Origin: Planctomycetota bacterium
GTDB taxonomy: Bacteria; Planctomycetota; Phycisphaerae; WQYP01; JAJZKY01
Assembly (NCBI GenBank): GCA_021803885.1
Contig: JAJZKY010000061.1
Coordinates: 912 to 12,071 of the forward strand
DNA length: 11,160 nt
Reading direction: 5' to 3'
Under the pieces are notes generated by a model. That model did no database searches. It saw only the letters and a program-made list of their open reading frames with translations, and was not told where the DNA came from. The position numbers and the translations under genes were made by a program. This document shows, one piece after another, positions 1 to 6,456 of the stretch (position 1 is its first letter; every line of letters begins with the position of its first letter).

Positions 1-46
1 GCTCTTCGCTCAACTCCAACTCCGGCAATCGGCGTCCTCGTCTCAT
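1..46 (-). CDS. IS630-family transposase, N-terminal start only (runs off left edge)
   Basis: Reading leftwards from an ATG at 44-46, the first 15 residues are MRRGRRLPELELSEE. This resembles the usual opening of IS630-family transposases (an RGRPLPxLxLSxEE-type lead into the N-terminal helix-turn-helix). An AGGAG ribosome-binding site lies at 54-58 on the - strand, 7 nt before the ATG, which supports the start. Only the start is inside the window, so the DDE catalytic domain and the integrity of the element cannot be judged. The family call rests on a short stretch and is moderately confident. Confidence 0.55.
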   Translation of the reverse strand, partial: MRRGRRLPELELSEE

Positions 47-116
47 GACCTCGCTCCTGTCATGTTAGACGCCTGTTGCTGTAAATAGTTGAACGAATTA
101 ATGACTCATGACACTA
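47..116 (-). mobile_element. probable terminal region of the IS630-like element
   Basis: This is the untranslated leader between the transposase start and the presumed outer end of the element. IS630 elements insert at TA dinucleotides, and a TA at 115-116 follows the AT-rich stretch at 81-113, which has the look of an IS630 terminus. The exact end is inferred, because the opposite inverted repeat is outside the window. From 117 to the next gene at 315 I see no gene, only a non-repetitive leader. Confidence 0.3.
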
Positions 117-314
117 GGCGCTTGTGAGGAGGTAGTAGGGGTTGAACATGTGATTCCTCGATATCGCATTCTGTCCAGTTCGGTTACGAATCCGTTGTTC
201 ACTCGCTGACTTTTTGCTGCAGTTACATACAGGTGTTTCTCTGCATAGATGTGAACGACATCCAGATTTGAAGCAGCTCGCGACGCCTGAAACAAAGCCT
301 AGCAAGGAGGAAAT

Positions 315-1952
315 ATGCGGAGTTACTTGCACCATACTGAATTCTTGTGTTCAGCTGCGGTCGTAGCCCTGCATCCTTCACATGCCTGCTGGGCTCAGGG
401 GCGGGACGGGAAAGTCATCCTGAATCGCGGTGGAAACAGCATCGTCCTTGAGCCTTACGCTCCAAATATTGTTCGAATCACGCTGAGCGCGATGAAAGAA
501 CAGGCACTTGCGCCACCAGGGTATGGCTTCGTTGCAGTTCGTGCTCCTCATGGCTGGGCTTATAAACAGGGTGCCGATGGTGGGACTTACAGCTCATCGC
601 GGCTGACTGTTACGGTTCCAGCGCTGCCTCAACGTCGAAAGACGATTCCAACCAGTCAGTTGGCTATTGCTGAGTTCTTTAGGTCGGCCGGCACACTGAG
701 CCATTCCGGGGGCGGAGGAGGGATAACTGTCAGCACGCCTGATGGCAAAACTTTGCTGGATATGAAGCGATGGAGCATGAGTCCGCCGGACTATGAGAGC
801 GGCAATACTGAGGTCTTAGCGGACAGGCGGTCCTCCGATGCCCTTTTTTTTGAAGTCGACGCCAGATTCGCATCGCCAGCCGACGAGCATTACTATGGCT
901 TGGGCCAGAACCAACAGGGTCGTCCCGATCACCGCGGACAAGTGATCCGATGTTGGAGTGATTATGGTGCTGCAGGTGGGGAAATCTTCTGTGTCCCTTT
1001 TGTGATAACTAACAAGGGCTATGGAATGATCTGGGACAATCCCTCAAGGACCACGATTGAGGCCGGTTTCAACAAGCAGACAAAATGGTCTTCCCAGGTC
1101 GACGACCGTGTCTCTTTCTTTATGATTGCCGGCGACAATACCGATGAGATCTATGCGGGCTATCGTCTCCTCACCGGAGCCACTCCTCTGTTGCCAAAAG
1201 GCACCTACGGTTTTATCCAGTCCAAGCAGCGCTATAGCTCGCAGGCAGAGGTGCTTGCTGTGGCCAAAAGATATCGAGAGCGCCATCTGCCAGCAGGTGT
1301 TCTTGTGGTTGATTGGTTCTATTGGACAAAAATGGGCCAGATGGATTTCGACCCTAGATATTGGCCCAACACGGTCGCGATGAATCGAGAGTTACACTCC
1401 ATGGGATTCCAGACCATGATTAGCGTGTGGCCACGGTCTGCACCTGGCTATCGTTACTACAATCTGCTGTCCAAGAATGGATGGTTCGTGCATCTCGCCG
1501 ATGAAACGCCGACCACCTCGAACGGTCTACCCGATAACTATACCGGCCCCAACATCGATACCACGAATCCTGGGGTGGCAAAGTGGTATTGGGATGCAAT
1601 ACACAAGAATTTGATCGACAAGGGATTCAGTTCGATCTGGACCGATAAAACCGAGCCGGACATCCCCCAACGGAAGTTACCTTTATATCGGGCCGAAACG
1701 CGCTACTTCAACGTATATCCGCTGTTTCACACTGCTGCGCCCAATGAGGGAATGCGCCGAGACATGAAGACGCGTGCGCTTATCCTTGCTCGTGCCGCCT
1801 ATCTTGGTGCACAACGTAACGGCACGATTTTCTGGCCTTCAGATATTGCACCGCCGTGGGACACACTGAAACGTCATAATCCGCACTCAGCCGGGCGGCA
1901 CATACGAGGTCACAACCGACGCGATGGGATAATGCTTCAGCCATTGGGCTAA
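315..1952 (+). CDS. GH31-family glycoside hydrolase, C-terminally truncated
   Basis: This is an exported GH31 enzyme (alpha-glucosidase/alpha-xylosidase superfamily) that would release alpha-linked sugars from oligosaccharides. Residues 1-28 form a plausible signal peptide ending CWA-Q. Residues 35-290 match the N-terminal beta-sandwich, and the (beta/alpha)8 barrel starts near 295. The nucleophile is likely D444 in WTDKTEPD and the acid/base D510 in FWPSDI, a spacing and context typical of GH31. The start has an AAGGAGG site at 304-310. Homology stops after WDTLKR (residue 520). The last barrel strands and C-terminal beta domains are missing, and the final 25 residues look out of frame. In another frame, 1879-1932 encodes IRTQPGGTYEVTTDAMG and a stop, which could be the true C-terminus left after an internal deletion. 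Enzymes of this family are usually well over 600 residues, so 545 suggests a non-functional product. The substrate cannot be assigned. Confidence 0.8.
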   Translation: MRSYLHHTEFLCSAAVVALHPSHACWAQGRDGKVILNRGGNSIVLEPYAPNIVRITLSAMKEQALAPPGYGFVAVRAPHGWAYKQGADGGTYSSSRLTVTVPALPQRRKTIPTSQLAIAEFFRSAGTLSHSGGGGGITVSTPDGKTLLDMKRWSMSPPDYESGNTEVLADRRSSDALFFEVDARFASPADEHYYGLGQNQQGRPDHRGQVIRCWSDYGAAGGEIFCVPFVITNKGYGMIWDNPSRTTIEAGFNKQTKWSSQVDDRVSFFMIAGDNTDEIYAGYRLLTGATPLLPKGTYGFIQSKQRYSSQAEVLAVAKRYRERHLPAGVLVVDWFYWTKMGQMDFDPRYWPNTVAMNRELHSMGFQTMISVWPRSAPGYRYYNLLSKNGWFVHLADETPTTSNGLPDNYTGPNIDTTNPGVAKWYWDAIHKNLIDKGFSSIWTDKTEPDIPQRKLPLYRAETRYFNVYPLFHTAAPNEGMRRDMKTRALILARAAYLGAQRNGTIFWPSDIAPPWDTLKRHNPHSAGRHIRGHNRRDGIMLQPLG

Positions 1953-1969
1953 ACGACGAGGATTACCAT

Positions 1970-3331
1970 ATGATTCGCAGAACTTTTCTTAAACTTGGGT
2001 CAGCATCGATGTTTCTCAAAGCCTCGGGATTCTGCGCTTTACCGGAAGCTGGGATAGATGAGGGTGACAAGCACGTAACGAATTTCTACAAACCCATACT
2101 TTGGCCATCTACTCCCCCTGCGGACACTCCTTTTTCCCAGTCGGACCTTCTGAAGGGGATTCGATTCACCGGCCGGCACAAAGAATATACCGAATATACC
2201 GATGCCGACACCTGGTTCCCAACCTGGGCAGAAGATGGAAACCTCTATTCGCCGTTCGAGGATGGCTCAGTGAACATGCCCGGAGGCGGGAAGCTCGAAG
2301 CTGATGGCGCGCACGGCAACAAGGCCACGCAAGGTTATGCAAAGATCATCGGCGACGACCCTTTGAACCTGTCGATTGTTCCCTTGGGAAAGCACAGTGC
2401 GTCGGCATTGCCTTTCAGCGGTAGATACGCGTGTGCCAACCTGAACTACAACGGCATTTGGTATTACGGAACTTACTGCTGCGATGTGCCTTCGCGGACG
2501 GTGGACGAAATATTCTTCTCCTGGGCTTCATTGGAACCCTTCGTTGGTTTTAAGATCTCTCGGGACTATGGAAAAACCTGGGAAGACACACCCCATACTC
2601 CCTGGTCGCCCCTCTTCCCGGAAGTCGCAGACCGTTCCGTGGCGCTGAATGTGCTTGCTGAGCAAGACCGCGATTGGCGGACCTCCGACGTGCGTAGTAT
2701 CATTCACTGTTTGCCGCAGGTGAAGATCGGCACCCCTCACTTCGTCGACTTCGGCCGGAATATGGAACACTCCCCGGATGGCAAAGCCTACCTTGTAGGA
2801 CATGGCACGGTGGAGCCCGATCCCAAGCCGCGCTTCGCTAACAATAACTGGATAGCTGGGGACCAGCTCTTTCTGACCAGAGTTACGCCGACGCCATCGA
2901 GTATCAACGATACCTCACAATACGAATACTTCGCGGGCCTCGACCCGCAGGGCACGCCGACTTGGTCCCGCGAGTTCTCCCAAATCCAGCCGCTGATTGA
3001 CTGGAACAATCACTGCGGGTGCGTGACCGTTACGTTCAATGCACCCTTACAGAAATACCTGATGTGCGTTGCAGATCCTTGGCCCGGCACCCGGGAGATA
3101 AACACTTTTATTCTGGAGTCCAGCGACATTTGTGGGCCCTGGAAGATGGTCACCTACATGACGAAATTTGGGGAGCAAGGCTACTTCGTGAACATCCCTA
3201 CAAAGTTCATCAGTGAAGACGGGAGAAAGGGCTGGTTGTGCTACAGCGCCAATTACACCGAGGCGAAATTCAAGGTGAACCCTCCCGGCGGCGTTTATTC
3301 GATGTGCTTGCACGAGTTCGAACTGATTTGA
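1970..3331 (+). CDS. Tat-exported probable beta-propeller protein with Asp-box, function unknown
   Basis: This 453-residue protein begins MIRRTFLKLGSAS, a twin-arginine (RRxFLK) export signal, so it is probably exported folded. A GAGGA site lies 7 nt before the ATG, and only 17 nt separate it from the GH31 frame, which suggests one operon. Residues 197-204 (SRDYGKTW) match the Asp-box of sialidase/BNR propellers. Residues 82-99 (WFPTWAEDGNLYSPFEDG) and 383-391 (ESSDICGPW) resemble strands of five-bladed propellers of the GH43/DUF4185 kind. Several cysteines (170, 171, 349, 351) could pair in the periplasm. No catalytic triad can be assigned from the sequence alone. It may be a glycosidase-like enzyme or a glycan-binding protein acting with its neighbours. 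The export signal is clear, the fold is inferred, and the function is unknown. Confidence 0.7.
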   Translation: MIRRTFLKLGSASMFLKASGFCALPEAGIDEGDKHVTNFYKPILWPSTPPADTPFSQSDLLKGIRFTGRHKEYTEYTDADTWFPTWAEDGNLYSPFEDGSVNMPGGGKLEADGAHGNKATQGYAKIIGDDPLNLSIVPLGKHSASALPFSGRYACANLNYNGIWYYGTYCCDVPSRTVDEIFFSWASLEPFVGFKISRDYGKTWEDTPHTPWSPLFPEVADRSVALNVLAEQDRDWRTSDVRSIIHCLPQVKIGTPHFVDFGRNMEHSPDGKAYLVGHGTVEPDPKPRFANNNWIAGDQLFLTRVTPTPSSINDTSQYEYFAGLDPQGTPTWSREFSQIQPLIDWNNHCGCVTVTFNAPLQKYLMCVADPWPGTREINTFILESSDICGPWKMVTYMTKFGEQGYFVNIPTKFISEDGRKGWLCYSANYTEAKFKVNPPGGVYSMCLHEFELI

Positions 3332-3487
3332 GCCTCTCCCTAACAGGATTGCGCTTTGTTCCTGTTCTTGTACTTTCAGTTGTCGCATCAGACGAGACGC
3401 AAGACACATCTGAGCTATGAAGTCGAATGGGGTGTAGCTCCCGCTGGCCTTGTAGCCAGTTACATAACAAATGAGGTCATAATAGTT

Positions 3488-5602
3488 ATGCATATAATTC
3501 ATCGGTACAAAACATTAGCCTGCATGATGAGCACATTCATCCTGATGATTTCTGGCCTTCAGGCGCAGAATCAAAACCACGGAATTAGCTGGAACTTTGA
3601 TGAAGCTGCAGGCCCTATAGTTCATGATTCGCGAGGAGCAATGGATGACCGGGTCGAGGGTTTTTGGGACAGGGTACCGGGGGTGGAGGGAACCGCATTG
3701 CAATTTGATGGCTACACAACCCAGATAGTCCGCCCTGCAAAAGACGCACCCGATCTGGGCAATTCCTTTACGGTGTCAGCTTGGGTGGCTATCGACGACT
3801 ATCCTTGGAATTGGGTACCCATCGCCGATCAGGAACTCGATGAACAAGTAGGCTTCTTTTTTGGAATCGACGCTTTTGGCCACGTTGGATTTGATTTGGA
3901 TGTAAATGGAGTTTGGCAGCAGTTGACATCAACGATGCGACTGCCCTTGAAAAAGTGGTGCCGTGTGACCGCGACCTTTGACGGAAACTCAGGGCTTGAG
4001 ATTTACATCAACGGAATGCCGGCGGGTACGCTGAAGGTCAAAGGCACTTTCTTTCAAGCAGAGAAGGCAAGCCTCATTGTTGGCCGGGTCCGGGAGCCGA
4101 CGCTTCCATTTCCATCCTGGCTGATTCACCCACATGATCCTGTCAACTACTCGTTCGACGGATATCTCGATGAGCTTGAAATTCTTCCTCATGCTCGTTC
4201 AGCCCAAGATGAACGGACTGCGTTTACATCGGCAAAGGTTTCCGATCATGACGTGATCCCCTACGCCGTGCTTCCATCAGGACCTGCAGATGTAGGCCCG
4301 TTTGGAGCCTTTTATGCCACACTTAAGTTCAAGAAAACATGGGATCGAATGAGTCGGTTTGGACCTGATTCCGATGTGGTCGTGCGCTTCGACGAATCAC
4401 CCATCCGTCTCGTTTTCTGGCGTGGCACCAACTATATGCCTGCTTGGGTTACGGAGAATGGAAAGTGGTACAACGAACAATCGGTAGAAACATGGGAACC
4501 CCCAGGATGCACGGGTGGAGAAGACTGCGAGCCGATGTCGGACAAGCAAAGCCGCTATTCGCGGGTTAGCATTTTGGAATCGAGCCCCGCCAGGGCAGTG
4601 GTTCACTGGAGATATGCTCTTGCGGAGACGCGCAAATACCAAGGCGCCGTCCCAGATCCAAATACAGGGTGGTTCGACTGGGTTGATGAATATTGGACCG
4701 TATATCCAGATGGAGTCGCGATTCGGAAACAGATTTTGTGGGGTACTGATTTAGACCGCACTCCTTACGAATGGCAGGAAACGATCGTAATTAACGGGCC
4801 TGGCCAAAGGCCGGAAGATGATATTCAGCCAGACGCTCTGACATTGGAGAATATGCAAGGAGAGACCCACACCTATAGCTGGGGCACAAAAACGGATCAG
4901 TCTTTCGACTATCCTAAGGGACCCCATGGCCTAAAGCTCCCGAAGAATGCGAATATTCAGATAGTTAATTTGAAATCGCAGCAAAAACCGTTCGAGGTAG
5001 TGCCATCCCAGAACGTACATTTTCATTCGCACAGCAGTGAAAGAAGCTACTCCATGTTCGCATGGTGGAATCATTGGCCCGTGGCACAAATCCCCTCAAG
5101 CGGTCGTCCGGCTGTTGCCGCAGATCGTACGTCCCACAGCTCACTGTCCGATATCTCTTGGGACGACTATGAGAAAACCAGCCACACAGAAACAAAGTTA
5201 CTGATGACGGGCCTGACGTCGCTTCAACCGCAGCAGTTACTCCCCTTGGCAAAGTCGTGGCTCTCTCCTCCTGCGATCAAGGCAACCGGAACTAAGGTTC
5301 TGAGTGCAAGCTATGACCCTGCTCAACGAGCCTTTGTCATTCACCGCCCGGCTGATGCAAAACCATCTTCGCTCCTCTTAACCATAGAAGCCAGCCCGGA
5401 TAGGCCCTTGGTTGATCCGGCATTCCTCATCGAAAACTGGTCTGGAAACATGGATGTCTACCTCAACGGCCATCTCCAAAAATCAACCGGATCTGTGCAC
5501 ATCGGAGCGTCTCATTCGATAGACCGAGACGACGCGGTTCTCTGGATGAAATTGAATGCAACAGAAAGGACTCAGATTCGAATTCAACCCGTTTCTCATT
5601 GA
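3488..5602 (+). CDS. secreted LamG-domain protein with uncharacterised C-terminal region
   Basis: The chosen start at 3488 gives 704 residues beginning MHIIHRYKTL, with a signal peptide ending near residue 26 (GLQA-Q) and a GAGGT site 10 nt upstream. The frame is open back to an ATG at 3356, but those 44 extra residues do not look like a signal sequence. Residues 33-235 form a LamG/concanavalin-A-like jelly roll (FTVSAWV, LEIYING, FDGYLDELEIL), a fold that often binds or cleaves glycans. Residues 265-700 are rich in aromatic residues and have a beta-rich look (VVHWRYAL, DEYWTVYPDG, MFAWWNHWPVAQ). I do not recognise a named family there; the general style recalls polysaccharide-lyase beta-sandwich domains. 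A conserved-looking CTGGEDCEP at 341-349 may be a disulfide loop. It follows the propeller gene after 156 nt on the same strand. A carbohydrate role is inferred from LamG and context. Confidence 0.7.
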   Translation: MHIIHRYKTLACMMSTFILMISGLQAQNQNHGISWNFDEAAGPIVHDSRGAMDDRVEGFWDRVPGVEGTALQFDGYTTQIVRPAKDAPDLGNSFTVSAWVAIDDYPWNWVPIADQELDEQVGFFFGIDAFGHVGFDLDVNGVWQQLTSTMRLPLKKWCRVTATFDGNSGLEIYINGMPAGTLKVKGTFFQAEKASLIVGRVREPTLPFPSWLIHPHDPVNYSFDGYLDELEILPHARSAQDERTAFTSAKVSDHDVIPYAVLPSGPADVGPFGAFYATLKFKKTWDRMSRFGPDSDVVVRFDESPIRLVFWRGTNYMPAWVTENGKWYNEQSVETWEPPGCTGGEDCEPMSDKQSRYSRVSILESSPARAVVHWRYALAETRKYQGAVPDPNTGWFDWVDEYWTVYPDGVAIRKQILWGTDLDRTPYEWQETIVINGPGQRPEDDIQPDALTLENMQGETHTYSWGTKTDQSFDYPKGPHGLKLPKNANIQIVNLKSQQKPFEVVPSQNVHFHSHSSERSYSMFAWWNHWPVAQIPSSGRPAVAADRTSHSSLSDISWDDYEKTSHTETKLLMTGLTSLQPQQLLPLAKSWLSPPAIKATGTKVLSASYDPAQRAFVIHRPADAKPSSLLLTIEASPDRPLVDPAFLIENWSGNMDVYLNGHLQKSTGSVHIGASHSIDRDDAVLWMKLNATERTQIRIQPVSH

Positions 5603-5628
5603 GACCGGTACTGAAAAAGCGAGATGAT

Positions 5629-5682
5629 TCGTATGCGTGTGAGCAACCACATCTGTTCAGCGGCGCTTGGCTGTGATGGACT
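5629..5682 (+). repeat. IS66 derivative, left terminal inverted repeat
   Basis: The outer 29 nt (5629-5657, starting TCGTATGCGTGTGAGCAACC) match the reverse complement of 6175-6203 at 26 of 29 positions. After an 11-nt divergent gap, GGCTGTGATGGACT at 5669-5682 matches the reverse complement of 6150-6163 at 13 of 14. The spacing is the same at both ends, so the similarity is colinear over 54 nt. Confidence 0.8.
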
Positions 5683-5731
5683 GTAAGGTCTGTTCCAGCC
5701 GCGCGGTTGAAAATTACAGATGGTTGGCGGC

Positions 5732-5898
5732 CTAGGCGGTAGGTGTAAGTTCGGCGAGGCGTTGGATGGATGTATTGGCGAGTCCGGGCAGGATGTCTCC
5801 GAGGTAGTCGCGCACCGGGACCTTGATGCGGCGGCAGCTTTCGATGACGGAGAGGATTGCGGCCAGGCGCGGTCCGGCCTGTTGTCTGCCGATGTGGA
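5732..5898 (-). pseudogene. tnpC: IS66 transposase TnpC, C-terminal remnant
   Basis: The - strand reads IHIGRQQAGPRLAAILS, then ESCRRIKVPVRDYLGDILP, then QRLAELTPTA. This is the characteristic C-terminal segment of IS66 TnpC (GRKNWxHIGSxQAGPKxAAI..ESCRR....RDYL..VLPGL...ELTP). The DDE catalytic core is missing; the reading joins directly to tnpA sequence near 5898. The stop TAG at 5732-5734 sits where related proteins usually continue with tryptophan (TAW), so it is probably a TGG-to-TAG nonsense change; the frame then runs on AANHL to another stop. This is a dead remnant. Confidence 0.75.
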
Positions 5899-6156
5899 TC
5901 AAGATGCAACACTGGCCAACTCGACGGTCACCAACCGGCCTTTCGCTGCAACTTCTTTTCCCCCATGACTCCATTGCTTGTGCCATTGGTGCAAGTACCG
6001 ATCCAGTGTGCTCAACCCGATGCCGTGCAGGCGGCAATACTCTTTGCGCGGCAGCTGGCTCGATCGATAGCCGACCACCAGTTGCTCGACTTTTCCTCAC
6101 CACTGCGACGACGACGAACCCCTACTCCCGACTCTGTGTCCATACTCAGAGTTCAT
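5899..6156 (-). pseudogene. tnpA: IS66 TnpA, N-terminal remnant with nonsense codon
   Basis: From the ATG at 6154-6156 the - strand frame reads MNSEYGHRVGSRGSSSSQW, then TGA, then GKVEQLVVGYRSSQLPRKEY and CRLHGIGLSTLDRYL. The second part is the helix-turn-helix region of the IS66 TnpA accessory protein (VEQLVxxYRxSGLxRxEFCxxHGxxxSTL). The in-frame TGA after codon 19 probably replaces a TGG tryptophan. The reading continues through RLVTVELASV and stops at 5899-5901, exactly where the tnpC remnant begins in another frame. The deletion junction is therefore at about 5898. Confidence 0.7.
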
Positions 6157-6203
6157 CACAGCCCAAACCCTTTTAACAGGTGGGGTTGCTCACACCCATA
6201 CGA
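6150..6203 (-). repeat. IS66 derivative, right terminal inverted repeat
   Basis: This is the reverse-complement partner of 5629-5682. The outer arm is 6175-6203 (ending GGTTGCTCACACCCATACGA on the + strand) and the inner arm is 6150-6163. The inner arm contains the tnpA start codon, as expected for the tnpA end of an IS66 element. Confidence 0.8.
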
Positions 6204-6316
6204 TGAAACTCGACAAGCTCCTTCAGACAGCGCATCGAATCGACGAACAACAGAGGCATGACAAGAACAGGATCTACTCGGGTCATGAACCTGAAGTCGA
6301 GTGCAACAAGGCATAA
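6203..6316 (+). pseudogene. IS5-type transposase fragment
   Basis: The + strand frame reads MKLDKLLQTAHRIDEQQRHD, then KNRIYSGHEPEVECNKA and a stop. QQRHDKxxxYSxHxPEVEC is a strong signature of IS5-group DDE transposases, where it lies just before the KGKAxxxYEFG segment. Here the reading ends in a stop soon after PEVEC, so the catalytic remainder is lost, and the upstream part is cut off by the IS66 right end. About 37 residues of a protein that is normally several hundred residues long remain. From 6317 to 6456 I recognise nothing. Confidence 0.65.
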
Positions 6317-6456
6317 CCCGCAATCCATTGCCTCTGTGCGACGACAGATCGCAACCACCTCGCCCGCTCTCTGCCACTTTGCCCCTGCTGTCTTCGCGGA
6401 TTCGCACAGCACAGTAGTATCAGTACCAGATCGTAGATCCAGCGCGGCTGCTTTCG

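Larger units (their letters stand above)
5629..6203. mobile_element. IS66-family internally deleted derivative (MITE-like)
   Basis: This 575-bp element is bounded by matching imperfect inverted repeats and contains the start of tnpA and the end of tnpC, joined, on the - strand. A full IS66 element is roughly 2-2.8 kb, with tnpA, tnpB and tnpC. Here the rest of tnpA, all of tnpB and most of tnpC are absent. Both ends are kept, so it could still have been mobilised in trans. No 8-bp target duplication is visible outside the repeats. Confidence 0.75.

Noticed and set aside
98..335. Two - strand frames of 65 and 73 codons upstream of the GH31 gene
   Set aside because: They overlap the presumed IS630 end and the GH31 leader, and show no convincing ribosome-binding site or recognisable motif.
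3444..3459. Small hairpin CTGGC-N6-GCCAG between the propeller and LamG genes
   Set aside because: The stem is only 5 bp and no T-run follows, so it does not support a terminator; such stems arise by chance.
3356..3487. Longer start for the LamG protein
   Set aside because: The extra 44 residues contain no export-signal character and precede a better start with a GAGGT site and an ordinary signal peptide.
5720..6261. Several overlapping open frames on both strands across the IS66 relic
   Set aside because: Only the two - strand readings match IS66 proteins; the other frames have no family character.
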